From Waddlia chondrophila WSU 86-1044 (GTDB lineage: Bacteria > Chlamydiota > Chlamydiia > Chlamydiales > CAMCWV01), in NCBI GenBank assembly GCA_945882915.1, contig CAMCWV010000013.1:1-50936 (forward strand): a stretch of DNA of 50,936 nt, read 5' to 3'. Below the pieces are notes generated by a model. It made no database searches, was not told the origin of the DNA, and saw only the letters and a list, made by a program, of their open reading frames with translations. Shown in pieces: positions 17,857-28,100 of the stretch. The translations under genes were made by a program, and so were the position numbers. Numbering within the stretch: position 1 is the stretch's first letter; every line of letters begins with the position of its first letter.

Positions 17857-18078
17857 ATTGAAGATTTTTTTTCTAAAAAAAAATGAGGCGAATCATTACG
17901 ATAACAAATTAGGCGGGTCAGTATTGTGTACTGCACACTTCTTGCCAGCTAGGTTAAATTTCGAGTTCGAAAACTCTAACCGTTTCTCGGCTGAGCGAAT
18001 GTCTTGGTCGAGAACATAACATTAGGAGCGGCATTTCCTCCCAGAGCTAAAGCACTGGGTTTCCATGCCGAAGACAGG
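17857..18078. other. Leader of cdsC
   Basis: A T-rich run follows the kinase stop; the rest shows no repeat or hairpin I can name. An upstream in-frame TTG (18004) could extend CdsC by 25 residues but would bury the signal peptide. Confidence 0.4.
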
Positions 18079-21000
18079 ATGAAGTTGGAACGAAGTAACA
18101 TGATCAGCTCCTTTTTGAGGATCGTGGCCGTGCTTTGTTTGAGCGTACTTTGTCTAAGCGCAGGAACTCCCTCGCTCCTTGCAAATCCCCCTCTCATTAA
18201 GAATAAGACAGATAAATGGGTGCCGCAGGAAAAGATCGAAGTAAAAGTTTTCTCTATTGTCGATAGATCTTTGTTTCCCTTAAAATTTGATCCAGCCAAG
18301 TTTCGGGCCGATCTAGTTCTTGTTAGCACTTCTGTTAGCACTATTGCAGCGCTTGATGAAGCTAGCCATACAAGCGCGCCCCTTCCTACTCACTATACTT
18401 TGCCAAAGTTTATAGTGACTCATCCTAAAGCCGCAGCGCCTTCTCCCGCAGCTCCTACTTCTACTACTGAAGTTGCACTGATTGCAGACACTGTTCCAGC
18501 GGCAAAAGTTTCCTACGTTGATATTGATCCTGTTCCTTCAGTAGAAATGCTTGTGTCTGCTTTAATTGCTGGGCAAGGCTCTTCTGGATCTGCTCCAGAA
18601 CCCGCTCCAGAACCCGCTCCAGAACGCGCTCCAGAACCTGTTTCAGAGGTTTCTCAGGAGATTTCTCAATTTATCGGGGCTGCTGAGTATAAGCTTCCGT
18701 TGCCCCCTCCTACTCAAGCCCTCAAAGTGGATGCGGCGCCAAAAGGCCAAACAGAAGCGAAACCAGAGGTCAAAACCGATCAAAGCCGAGTAGACGAGGC
18801 TTCCTCTGTTGTGGTCCAGCCAGTAGCTCCAAAGAAACAGACTCCTGCTGTAGGCAAAGTTTCTCCATCTTCTAATCCCGCAGCTCCTACTTCTACTACT
18901 GAAGTTGCACTGATTGCAGACACTGTTCCGACGGCAAAAGTTTCCTACGTTGATATTGATCCTGTTCCTTCAGCAGAAACGCTCGCGTCTGCTTTGATTG
19001 CTGGGCAAGGCTCTTCTGGATCTGCTCCAGAACCCGCTCCAGAACCCGCTCCAGAACCTGTTTTAGAGGTTTCTCAGGAGATTTCTCAATTTATCGGGGC
19101 TGCTGAGTATAAGCTTGCGTTGCCCCCTCCTACTCAAGCCCCCAAAGTGGATGCGGCGCCAAAAGGCCAAACAGAAGCGAAACCAGAGGTCAAAACCGAT
19201 CAAAGCCGAGTAGACGAGGGTTCCTCTGTTGTGGTCCAGCCAGTAGCTCCAAAGAAACAGACTCCTGCTGCAGGCAAAGTTTTCGCTTCTTCTAATCTTG
19301 CAGCAGAGAAAAAGAATGCCAAGCAAGGGTATGTAATCAACTTTAACAACATCAGCATGATTGAGTACATTGGCTTTGTTGGCAACATTAGCAGGACGAA
19401 TTTCACCTACAACGAAGAAGACCTCCAATTCACTGTAACAATTAAGTCTAAAGAGCCGATGACTGTTGCAGAGGTGATGACAGTTCTGCTTCAAGAGCTT
19501 CGCGTTCGCGGCCTTTCGTTCTCCAGAGAAGGAAACAGCCTCTTAATCTATCGCAACGCTCAGCTAGCAACGCTTGCAGAGGTCATTTCTAAAGAGCAAA
19601 ACAACCTGACCTCAGATCAGCGGACCATTGTTACCCGCGTTTTCCACCTCGCAAACGCCATGCCAGGTAAAATGTTAGCATTGATTCAGCCGATGTTGTC
19701 GACTCAAGCTGCTGTTGAGGCCTCAGACGAGACGAGACACCTTATTGTAACCGATATTGTAGGCAACGTTGATAAGGTCGTTAAACTTCTTGAAAGCCTA
19801 GATATGCCCAACGTATCATTTGAAGTGGGTGTGTATGTAGCTCAAAATATTTTTCTTGAAAATCTCGTCCAGCTTACCGAAAAAATTATGAAACCGCTTG
19901 CAGGAGACAACCCACTTGTATTAGTGCCTCAAGCTGCTGCTGATGCGATTTATGTTGTTTCTACGCCTTATCTTGTGCAGCGTACGATTGCTCTCATGCG
20001 AACCTTAGATATCGTGACAAATAAGCCTCAACAAGCCCCTGTAGGCTCTGTTGATCAGACAGGTTTCTTTGTTTATAAGCTGCAGTACCATAGAGGAGAT
20101 GCTATTTATGCCTCTCTCCAGGCGGTGGGAGCGAATATGGCTAAGAACGGACAGGTGAACCCTGGTCTTGTAAATGCCATTGCAAGTCTGCAGTGGGTGC
20201 CCACTTCAAACTCTCTGATCTTTACAGGCCCCCCAGACGTTATAGATAAGGTAAAAGAACTTGTTAAGAGCTTAGACGTGCCTCTTCGTCAGGTGTTCAT
20301 CGAGGTCCTGGTTATCGAGACTTCTTTGGACAACTCTTTGAATTATGGAGTTGATTGGGGCGTTGCTGTGAAACAAGGGAAGGTGGGGGGAAATACTCTG
20401 AATTTTGCAGCAGGAAACTTAGCTGCTACAACTGCTAACATGACAACTCTGTCAAGCCCTGCAAGTATTAATAATCCCTATAACGTAGGGATTCTTGGGA
20501 CTATGATCACTAAGGGTGGTAATACATTTACGACTCTTGGGGCGCTTGTCAAGGCATTGCAGACAGATAGAGACACCAAGATTTTGATGAACCCAAAGAT
20601 TATCACCGAAGATAATCACCAAGCGGTTGTCTTTGTGGGTACGAGTATCCCTATTCAGATGAACTCTGCAAATGTCACTCCTGTAGGCGGTGGCACCCAG
20701 ACAACAACCTCTACACAGTACCAACAGGTAGGAACGCGCCTTGTAGTTAGACCTGTTTTGGGATCGGGAGATCTGATTACCCTCGATATTCTTCAGGAAA
20801 TTAGTTCGGCTTCTAGTAATTCAAACGCTCAGAATGCGAGTCTTACGCCTGTTATTAGCTTGACAACCACAAATACACGCGTTCACGTACGCAACAAACA
20901 GTTTTTGGTTATTAGCGGGATGATCCAAGAGCAGAAAAGTTACGTCAGAGCAGGGCTCCCTTGTTTGGGAGGAATGCCCGGTATTGGGGCTGCTTTTAGC

Positions 21001-21210
21001 GAAACAACTGAAGAGATGACTAAGACGAACATCATGATCTTTCTTCGCCCCTACATTGTCAGCTCAGAAGAAGAGATGGACAGCTTGACAAATGCTCAGG
21101 GCAAAGAGTTTAAGAAGTCTGAACAAACCCCTGGCTTTACTAAGGGCATCGATACGGTCATCCAATCTACAGAGCCTGAGGGCCCACCGCCAGCACATAA
21201 CACCCAATAA
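18079..21210 (+). CDS. cdsC: T3S outer-membrane secretin CdsC (SctC)
   Basis: 1043 aa from ATG 18079; ATG 18100 is also possible. Either start leaves a signal peptide (MISSFLRIVAVLCLSVLCLS then a cut near SLLA). A long Pro/Ala/Glu-rich periplasmic region follows, holding a tandem duplication of about 144 codons (18451-18882 and 18883-19302). The N-domains (TFEYNEEDLQF-like, HLANAMPGKMLALIQP, VVKLLESLDMP) come next, then the secretin core (VFIEVLVIETSLDNSLNYGV) and the C-terminal GLPCLGGMPGIGAAFSE and MIFLRPYIV. The end of the product lacks a clear pilotin-binding domain. It forms the outer-membrane ring and closes the cluster as CT674 does. Confidence 0.95.
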   Translation: MKLERSNMISSFLRIVAVLCLSVLCLSAGTPSLLANPPLIKNKTDKWVPQEKIEVKVFSIVDRSLFPLKFDPAKFRADLVLVSTSVSTIAALDEASHTSAPLPTHYTLPKFIVTHPKAAAPSPAAPTSTTEVALIADTVPAAKVSYVDIDPVPSVEMLVSALIAGQGSSGSAPEPAPEPAPERAPEPVSEVSQEISQFIGAAEYKLPLPPPTQALKVDAAPKGQTEAKPEVKTDQSRVDEASSVVVQPVAPKKQTPAVGKVSPSSNPAAPTSTTEVALIADTVPTAKVSYVDIDPVPSAETLASALIAGQGSSGSAPEPAPEPAPEPVLEVSQEISQFIGAAEYKLALPPPTQAPKVDAAPKGQTEAKPEVKTDQSRVDEGSSVVVQPVAPKKQTPAAGKVFASSNLAAEKKNAKQGYVINFNNISMIEYIGFVGNISRTNFTYNEEDLQFTVTIKSKEPMTVAEVMTVLLQELRVRGLSFSREGNSLLIYRNAQLATLAEVISKEQNNLTSDQRTIVTRVFHLANAMPGKMLALIQPMLSTQAAVEASDETRHLIVTDIVGNVDKVVKLLESLDMPNVSFEVGVYVAQNIFLENLVQLTEKIMKPLAGDNPLVLVPQAAADAIYVVSTPYLVQRTIALMRTLDIVTNKPQQAPVGSVDQTGFFVYKLQYHRGDAIYASLQAVGANMAKNGQVNPGLVNAIASLQWVPTSNSLIFTGPPDVIDKVKELVKSLDVPLRQVFIEVLVIETSLDNSLNYGVDWGVAVKQGKVGGNTLNFAAGNLAATTANMTTLSSPASINNPYNVGILGTMITKGGNTFTTLGALVKALQTDRDTKILMNPKIITEDNHQAVVFVGTSIPIQMNSANVTPVGGGTQTTTSTQYQQVGTRLVVRPVLGSGDLITLDILQEISSASSNSNAQNASLTPVISLTTTNTRVHVRNKQFLVISGMIQEQKSYVRAGLPCLGGMPGIGAAFSETTEEMTKTNIMIFLRPYIVSSEEEMDSLTNAQGKEFKKSEQTPGFTKGIDTVIQSTEPEGPPPAHNTQ
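18451..19302 (+). repeat. Tandem duplication inside cdsC
   Basis: Two near-identical copies offset by 432 bp. Copy 1 has four GCTCCAGAACCC-type 12-bp units (encoding APEP), copy 2 has three. Few third-position changes suggest a recent event. Confidence 0.9.
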
Positions 21211-21230
21211 AACCAACCGAACTATAAAGA

Positions 21231-21302
21231 GCTAGTGGTCTGTCAACATTCAAATTGCTTTCGCGCTAGCACACAAGCGATTTGAATGTTGACAGACCAC
21301 TA
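21231..21302. repeat. Perfect-arm palindrome after cdsC
   Basis: Arms CTAGTGGTCTGTCAACATTC (21231-21250) and the complement at 21283-21302, extended inward by AAAT/ATTT. It lies 20 bp after the cdsC stop and could fold in RNA as a terminator-like hairpin, though no T-run follows. Confidence 0.75.
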
Positions 21303-21326
21303 GTTACACTTGCTCCTTAAATTTTT

Positions 21327-21590
21327 GTAACAGTTCACATACCCCTCCTTCGTCAGTGCATGTGAACTGTTACAAACTTTTTTGTATTTTCTCTCACGTT
21401 CTCTCACGCCTCTGTGGTTAAAAAAACTGGTATTAATATTTTTGAAGCACAGAGAACGTGAGAGAACGTGAGAGAAAATAGAGAGGGAGGAAAGCGGGCA
21501 ATGCCATTTCAATCGTAAGGCTGCCAAAACATCCCCCTTTAAGCGTCAAATCTTTCTTGATAAAGTCGCCCTGGGTATGTGAACTGTTAC
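21327..21590. repeat. Family B long element, complete
   Basis: 264 bp. It opens with the 47-bp palindrome (21327-21373) and closes with half of it (GTATGTGAACTGTTAC, 21575-21590). Flanks AAATTTTT and AAATTTAT match at 7 of 8 bases, consistent with an 8-bp target duplication. Confidence 0.8.
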
Positions 21591-21618
21591 AAATTTATAA
21601 AGGTTATTTCCAAAGAGC

Positions 21619-22575
21619 ATGATGAATAAACGTATTTCTTTTTTGTGGCTAATTTTGTGCCTTGTGATTGTTTCTTGCTCTGCTGTTCATAAGGATATCA
21701 AGCCTCAGTTTGTAGCCGAGATCCGCCCTCAAGAATTAGCAGCGCTCCCTTCACCTTTTCCCCCTTTGACAATAACAGAAATGGAGAAGGATTGGGGCAA
21801 GGACCTTCGCACGGGAGTTGGATTTGCTAGAGAACTTGATCTTTACCGGGCGATTACCTTTCTAAAGAGCGCTCTTTTTTCAATTCCCCATTCAGAGCTA
21901 GTGCGTAGGCAGGAAATTGAGTATGACATTCTTTTGTGCTATTACCTCGGCAAGCAATATAAAGATGTGATTGTGGAGTATGAAAGCGGGAAGCTTGGCG
22001 AGGTTACAAATACTTTTCCAGCGCTTCAAGACCTTCTTTTGATGGTCTACGATTCTTACATACAAATGGGCACTCCAGAGAAGGCTACATGGATATTCTC
22101 GCTAATAGAAAGTAACTTTCCTGAAAAAGCAAAAGAGATTCACCTTTCACAGGCTGTTCTTCAGGCTAAGCTAGATGCTATTATTGTAGCTTCAGCAAAA
22201 GATCCTGCAAGGGAGCATTTTAGCAGGCTTATAGAGGATTACCGCTCGAAAACAAAGTCTGTTGACCAGGCGCAGATGTTGCAGGCGATCCTTCCAGGCG
22301 CAGGTTACCTCTACGTCGGGCAGCGCGGTTCAGCGGTGACCTCTTTTCTTCTTAACACTTTGTTCATTGCAGCAGCTTACAATTTTTTTAACCACCACAA
22401 TATCGCCGCTGGGATTATCACCACCGGCTTTGAAATGGGGTGGTACTTTGGAGGGATCTACGGCGCAGGGCTTGCTGCAAGAGAGTATAACGAACGTCTT
22501 TACGAGACGTATGGCAACAAGATGCTCTTTGAAGAGCGCCTCTTCCCTCTCTTCATGCTCCAGTACTCCTTTTAA
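21619..22575 (+). CDS. Putative lipoprotein with TPR-like region and C-terminal membrane segments
   Basis: 318 aa. The N-terminus is a lipoprotein signal (LWLILCLVIVSC, Cys20 or 21 as the lipidated residue). Residues 60-215 are helical and TPR-like. Residues 225-300 begin with MLQAILPGAGYLYVGQRGSA, a motif seen in TM2-like and YidD-adjacent proteins, and include two hydrophobic stretches. It is followed directly by a yidD-like gene, so a role in envelope biogenesis is likely. I do not recognise a named family. Start ATG 21619 has AAAGAG upstream; ATG 21622 is equally possible. Confidence 0.7.
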   Translation: MMNKRISFLWLILCLVIVSCSAVHKDIKPQFVAEIRPQELAALPSPFPPLTITEMEKDWGKDLRTGVGFARELDLYRAITFLKSALFSIPHSELVRRQEIEYDILLCYYLGKQYKDVIVEYESGKLGEVTNTFPALQDLLLMVYDSYIQMGTPEKATWIFSLIESNFPEKAKEIHLSQAVLQAKLDAIIVASAKDPAREHFSRLIEDYRSKTKSVDQAQMLQAILPGAGYLYVGQRGSAVTSFLLNTLFIAAAYNFFNHHNIAAGIITTGFEMGWYFGGIYGAGLAAREYNERLYETYGNKMLFEERLFPLFMLQYSF

Positions 22576-22591
22576 TGGGGGCGTTTTGAGA

Positions 22592-23155
22592 ATGATTAAA
22601 CGCAAAGAAAATCAAAAATTTGAAACACAGAAGCACAGAGAACACAGAGAAAAGAAAGGGGTATGGTTTCAGGTTTTTATCCAGCCTATCCTGTTTTTGT
22701 GTTCTGCTCTGTGTCTTTGTGTTTCAAAAAACCTAAATTCTTTGCGTCTTTGCAGTTTTGCATCTTTGCGTTTAATTATTTGCTGTGCACTTACAATCTT
22801 CCCCATAATCCTTTGCGCTGGGGCCTATACTGAGCCGTGGGGGAAGGATGCGCAGCTCGTGCACTTTCAAAAAGAGGCTCCAAAGCCCTCCCAAAGCAAG
22901 TTTCGCTCTCCTGGGCAGCTTGTTGCCGAGCAGGTTATTAGGTTCCACCAGACAGTCATTACAGATGTCGACGGGCCCAGGAGTCACTTTAGGCCAACAA
23001 GCTCAAAGTATGCTCTAGATGCTATTCGCAAGTATGGATTTCTCGAAGGGTACCTGCTGGGCTGCGACAGGCTCCTCCGAGAAAATCCAGAACATTGGGT
23101 CTATCGAACAAAGAACATTGGCAATGAAGTTGTTAAGTGGGATCCTGTTAAGTAA
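22592..23155 (+). CDS. yidD: YidD-like membrane protein insertion factor with repeat-derived N-terminus
   Basis: 188 aa from the first in-frame ATG after the previous gene. The YidD core is in the last 85 residues: VIRFHQTVITDVDGPRSHF then RPTSSKYALDAIRKYG and GCDRLLRENPEHW, which match the family pattern around the conserved Arg-Pro-Thr and Ser-x-Tyr-Ala. It lacks the two Cys often found there. About 58 residues at the start are encoded by family C repeat DNA (22604-22780), so the true start may be a TTG at 22766, giving a short hydrophobic signal (LIICCALTIFPIIL). YidD helps YidC insert membrane proteins. Confidence 0.7.
   Translation: MIKRKENQKFETQKHREHREKKGVWFQVFIQPILFLCSALCLCVSKNLNSLRLCSFASLRLIICCALTIFPIILCAGAYTEPWGKDAQLVHFQKEAPKPSQSKFRSPGQLVAEQVIRFHQTVITDVDGPRSHFRPTSSKYALDAIRKYGFLEGYLLGCDRLLRENPEHWVYRTKNIGNEVVKWDPVK
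22604..22780. repeat. Family C block overlapping yidD start
   Basis: AACGCAAAGAAAATC and GAAACACAGAAGCACAGAG are matched further on by inverted forms (CTGTGTCTTTGTGTTTC, CTTTGCGTCTTTGC, CATCTTTGCGTTTAA). Similar blocks lie at 16012, 32468 and 46265. Confidence 0.75.
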
Positions 23156-23166
23156 GCTCTATCCGC

Positions 23167-23415
23167 AGGGCAATCGCATAAAGAATTTTCTTGGTTATTT
23201 ATAGTCGATTAAATCTCAAATAATAGGCTCAGACAACGCGAAAGCTCCGTTTTCAACTACGAGGAGTATATATTGACCAGGGGTTGCATGTCTTCGGGCT
23301 AACGCCCTCGCATTCCACCGCCTGGCTAAGTCCCAGTGTCCCTGTGGGACACAATTTAAAATGTAGGGCGCGAAAGTGTTCAGACTGCTTATAAATTTCT
23401 TTATGCGATTGCCCT
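23167..23415. repeat. Family F element carrying A and G fragments
   Basis: Perfect 19-bp arms AGGGCAATCGCATAAAGAA (23167-23185) and complement (23397-23415). Inside are a truncated family A right end (to 23268, GAGGAGTA, then TA) and a family G copy (23276-23364). It lies between yidD and der with no gene inside. Confidence 0.8.
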
Positions 23416-23545
23416 GAATGGGCAAGTTGTTCTTGTAAAAGTAATTTATTTTTAATTCCCATTCAAGTATACTAGCTGTCCTTTGAAATTTTACTCGAGG
23501 GTGTGCCACTCATTTGGCATAACCTTATTACAAACGATTTTTGAT

Positions 23546-24997
23546 ATGGCTTCCTTACCTAAATTAGCAATTGTCGGACGTCCAAACGTCGGCAAATCAG
23601 CCCTTTTTAACCGCATTTGCAAACAGCGAATTGCTATTGTAGACGAGGCCGAGGGGATTACCCGGGATCGTTTATATGCGCATGCCGAGGTCTTTGGTAG
23701 ACAGTTTGAGGTTATCGATACAGGCGGTATTAACGCCCATTCCAAAGCGCTTTTTAATGAAGAGATCCGCCGTCAAGCCGAGATCGCAATTGAAGAGGCC
23801 GATACGATCATTATGGTTGTTGATGGCAGAGCCGGAATGATCGATCTTGATGCAGAAGTGGCCAAGATTCTATGGAAATCAGGCCGTCCAGTCTGTTTAG
23901 CCGTAAACAAGATCGATAGTTTTTCCCAGCACACTCTTATTCACCAGTTTCATTCGCTTGGAATGACTAAGATGATTGGGGTTTCAGCTCTCCACGGTTT
24001 CCAAATCGAAGAGCTTCTTCAAGAAGCTCTAGACCCTATTCCTGTGACCATTCAAGAACCACAAGACGAAAAAATCAAAGTCGCTATTGTTGGCCGTACT
24101 AACGTCGGTAAATCAACGCTTGTCAATGCGCTCTTAGATGAAGAGCGCTGCATTGTAAGCCCTATTGCGGGGACCACACGAGATAGCATTGATATTAGCT
24201 GCGTTCACGAAGAGACAACTTATACGTTGATAGATACTGCCGGAATTCGCCGTAAGCATGCAGAGCACGAAGTTGTTGATAAGTTTGCCGCGATTCGTAC
24301 AGAGCGCGCTATTGAGCGAGCTGACATTTGTGTGCTTGTTGTCGATGCTAAACAGGGGATGACTGCCCAAGAAAAGACAATAGCCAACCAGATTGAAAAA
24401 GAAGGGAAGGGATGCATTCTTCTTTTTAACAAGTGGGACCTTGTAAAAGGGCATCGTATGGAACATTGCTTAAAAGCGTTTCATGATGCAGCTCCTTTTC
24501 TTAAATACTGCCCTACAGTTTTTGGCTCTGCGGTCAACGGCCGTAACCTCGAGAAGATCTTCCCTCTCATAAAAGAAGTTTATGATGGAACTTCACGCCG
24601 CATTGGAACCCATGAGCTTAACAAATTTGTTGCAGATGCTATGCAGCGCATTAACCCGCCAATGATTGGTGGCAAGCGCCTTCGCATTTATTACATGGCT
24701 CAGGTCGATGTTTGCCCTCCACGTTTTGTTCTTTTCGTTAACCGTCCTAACTTGATGACAGAGGCTTATAAAAAGTACCTCTACAATCAGTTCCGAGAGG
24801 TTTATGGATTCAAAGGATCTCCTTTGCTTTTCCACCTCAAAGGTAAGGTTGTTAAAGAGCGGTTTGACTTAAGAAAGCAAGAGCTTGAAAACCCTTACAA
24901 GAGAATTCCTCTTGAGGATGCTGGCTACGGCGATGAGCATGGAGATGCCGCCTTTACTGATGATGGTTTCTCCGGCGCAGGCGACGACGAGTCTTAG
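23546..24997 (+). CDS. der: Ribosome-assembly GTPase Der (EngA)
   Basis: 484 aa, full length. Two GTPase domains in tandem: G1 GRPNVGKS and GRTNVGKS, G3 DTGG and DTAG, G4 NKID and NKWD, followed by the C-terminal KH-like domain. It acts in 50S subunit maturation. The start is ATG 23546; an upstream TTG in frame would add 21 unrelated residues. The C-terminal tail is Asp/Gly-rich. A perfect hairpin begins at the stop codon. Confidence 0.96.
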   Translation: MASLPKLAIVGRPNVGKSALFNRICKQRIAIVDEAEGITRDRLYAHAEVFGRQFEVIDTGGINAHSKALFNEEIRRQAEIAIEEADTIIMVVDGRAGMIDLDAEVAKILWKSGRPVCLAVNKIDSFSQHTLIHQFHSLGMTKMIGVSALHGFQIEELLQEALDPIPVTIQEPQDEKIKVAIVGRTNVGKSTLVNALLDEERCIVSPIAGTTRDSIDISCVHEETTYTLIDTAGIRRKHAEHEVVDKFAAIRTERAIERADICVLVVDAKQGMTAQEKTIANQIEKEGKGCILLFNKWDLVKGHRMEHCLKAFHDAAPFLKYCPTVFGSAVNGRNLEKIFPLIKEVYDGTSRRIGTHELNKFVADAMQRINPPMIGGKRLRIYYMAQVDVCPPRFVLFVNRPNLMTEAYKKYLYNQFREVYGFKGSPLLFHLKGKVVKERFDLRKQELENPYKRIPLEDAGYGDEHGDAAFTDDGFSGAGDDES

Positions 24998-25030
24998 CCC
25001 AAGTTCAGTGCTTCGCACTGAACTTGGGCT
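24996..25030. terminator. Hairpin at the der stop codon
   Basis: 16-bp perfect stem AGCCCAAGTTCAGTGC / complement with a 3-base TTC loop. No T-run follows, so it may act by stability rather than as a standard intrinsic terminator. It adjoins family D DNA. Confidence 0.55.
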
Positions 25031-25130
25031 AAGGTCTGGGATTTCAGACTGAGCAAATAACAAACGTTTGCTTGGCAGCAAGTTTAGATCCCAGACCGAG
25101 ACGGCCCTCGTTACCTTTTAGAGAGGGCAA
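25031..25130. repeat. Family D fragment
   Basis: AAGGTCTGGGATTTCAGAC, AAACGTTTGCTTGGCAGCA and GATCCCAGACCGAGACGG match the D copy at 34130-34215. Confidence 0.7.
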
Positions 25131-25153
25131 GCGCTTGTTATCAAAATGGTTTT

Positions 25154-28100
25154 TTAGAGGGTGGCGGGGTCTAGAGAGAAGATCTCGATGAGCTCTTGCC
25201 GGCCTAGAACTTTTAGCTGCGTGTGGTCATCGGTGCCGATGATCTCTTCCATGAGCAGTGCCTTGCTCTCAATGATTTGGTGGATTTTTTCTTCCAACGT
25301 TCCTTTTGTTACCAACTTAAAGACCTGAACGCCCCGCTTTTGTCCAATGCGGTGGACTCTGTCTGTCGCTTGGTTTTCTCTGGCAGCTGTCCACCATCTG
25401 TCGTAGTGAATGACCACAGAACCTGCTGTGAGGTCAATTCCAAGTCCTGCAGCTTGCAGAGAGGCTACAAAGACAGCGCAGGCAGGGTCTTCTTGGAAGC
25501 GTTGAATTTGTTCTGGGCGGTTGGTGGTGCTTCCTCGGAGGCTTGCAAACGGCACTTCAATGCTTGAAAGGTGACTCTCAATAATATCTAGCATGTAAAG
25601 GTACTGAGAGAAGACCACAACCTTCTGGTTGCTTTCCCGTGCTTCATTAATCAGCTCTACAAAGAGATCCCATTTCCCAGATTGGTAGTCGAGATAGGCA
25701 TCTGGAGACTTCTTAAATACTGCCGGGTGGTTGCAGATTTGTTTAAGAGAGGTGAGCGCTGCAAAGATATGCGCATAAGGAATAGGCGTAGCATCATCTT
25801 TAAGGGCGGCAAGAACACCTTCACGAGATTGTGTTAGAATTGATTGGTACAGCTCTTTTTGATCTGCAGATAGCTCACAGTAAGCAATCTCTTCTGTTTT
25901 TTCAGGGAGCTCTTTTAAAACATCCTCTTTTTTTCTGCGCAAAACAAACGGTTTAATAAGCCTTGTCAGAGCGGCTTTAGCTACTTCATCCTGAGTTTTT
26001 TCGATGGGAGAGGTGAAGAGCTCGCGGTAGTTTGTGTCGCTTGGCATGTAAGAGGGGAGGGTAATGTCAAAAAGGGCTTTAAGCTCCCAAAGGTGGTTCT
26101 CAATAGGCGTCCCTGTAAGTCCCAGGCGCATTGTTGCATTCAGAGAGGCAAGAGCTGCATGCGTTTGGCTTTGTTTGTTCTTAGCGATTTGAATTTCATC
26201 GAAGATCGCCACTTCAAAAGGGATCTTGGCAAGTTCAGCTTTTTCTAAACGCAAAATGCCATACGAGGTCAGAAGCAGGTCATAGTGTTCTTCGAAGTTC
26301 TCAAGGGTCCTTTCTAAACCATAAAATGTGCAGACGCGCAAGGAAGGGAGAAACCTCTTAAGCTTGTCTTGCCAGTGATAGATCACTGAAGTGGGACAAG
26401 CAACAATAAAGGGTCTTGGCTTGCTGTTTTGCTCTTTATGGCGGTTTCTGATGGCAGCAAGAAGGGCCATCGCTTGGTGTGTTTTTCCCAGCCCCATATC
26501 ATCACAAAGAAGGCCAGAAAGACCGTAGTGGTAGAGGAACCATAGCCATTGAACGCCAAGCTCTTGGTAGTGACGCAGGTCGCTTTTTAACCCTGTTAGG
26601 TCAGGAGGCGAGGGGGCTTGAATGCTTATAAGCTGATTGAAAAGGGCTCTGGTTTCAGCTGTTTCTGCACTGTTTTCGGTAGGCGCCTGCACCTCTTCAA
26701 GAGCTGTTAGTCTCATCCATTCAAGAGAAGACAGCGTTAGGCTGTTTTCTTCAGCATTAACCTGTTTGGAAGCAAGAGAGCGGAGCCAGTGGAACCTTTC
26801 GTCTTGCAGGTTTAGCAGTCCTGCATCAGAGAAAAGATAAAGTTGGCGCCTTTTCATGGCGGTCCATACTTGAGAGGCCTCTACAGAGCCAAGCTCCGAT
26901 TGAAAAGAGATCCCTGTTGTAAACGCTTCGATCCCTTTAACTTTGTCTAGTGAAAGGTGTGAGAGGACAACCTTGAGCTCCTCTGGCCTTCGAAGACGAG
27001 GGTCAATTTTGGTGATGAGGTGGCTGAGGGTGCCTAGCTCATAAGCAAGGAAAAGAGGGATTTGCTCGTTTTGGATGATGACCTGTTCGTGGTACTTCTC
27101 TGGAGGTCTAGCTTGCGGAGGAAGTTCACTAAACCCCTCTTCTTTCACATAAACATAGTCACCAAAAAATCGCAATTGAGAGCGTTGATATCCTGAATGG
27201 AGCTTGTATTTCGGAGTGATAACAAGGCTTTTTTCTCCGCGAAGCTCAATGGCAAGAACGCAAGAGGCTACCGGACAAGATGCAGAGAAGAATTGGCGGA
27301 CCTGGCCAAGGTCATTTTTAAAGTCTTTGATAAAGGGGCCAATTTCGTGCGCGCGGATGATCACTCCAGAATGGATCGAGATTTCTTGGCTTATCGGTTG
27401 TTTCTCATAAAAGCCTTGCCCTTGAATGTAAAGCCATTGCCCAAAGTCTTTAGTTGAGGTTGCGTCATCATTTATTTCTAAGTAATTCTTAAAATGAAGG
27501 TTTCCGTCTTTATCGAGATTGTAGGTGAGGTCTTCTACGATCCCGACTAGGTGGATTTGGAACTCTTTCTGAGCGTTTAACCAGTGTCTATGCAAAGAGA
27601 CGAAGTCGGCGACTTTTTGCTCTGGGATAATGCTTGTTGGAATGCCAAAAAGAGGCTTTTCGGCTAGGCGACAAAAGCCTCTATTTTCCAAATAAAGCCA
27701 GTTGTCAAAGTAACGAGATGTTGGGGCTTCAAGATCTCCTGGCGTGAAGATATAGCCGCTAACATGCAACGCCCAATTACTATCAAAGCTAAGTTTATAA
27801 GATACGTGAACAGCTATGGACTGTATTTTTGTTCCGTGGAGGTGTTCTTTTATCAGGGGAAGGTGTTCTGTAAGCACCTCAGCGACTTTGCCAGGAGGGA
27901 TGACAGGGGATGTGGCTAAAAGGTGTTTGTGGATGGGATGGAACCCCCACTCTTTGACGTAGATCCAGTCGCCTATCTGACGCGAGGCGGCGTGAGCGGG
28001 AGGTTCATCGCTTTGGCTATCTGTCTTATTGGTATCGACATGAAGTGAGGCTGTGTCTGGGTTATAAGTAATCTTCCCAATGCTCTTTTCCCTGTTTTTA

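Noticed and set aside
22772..22987. Open frame antisense to yidD
   Set aside because: Shadow of the YidD coding sequence, whose family motifs are on the plus strand.
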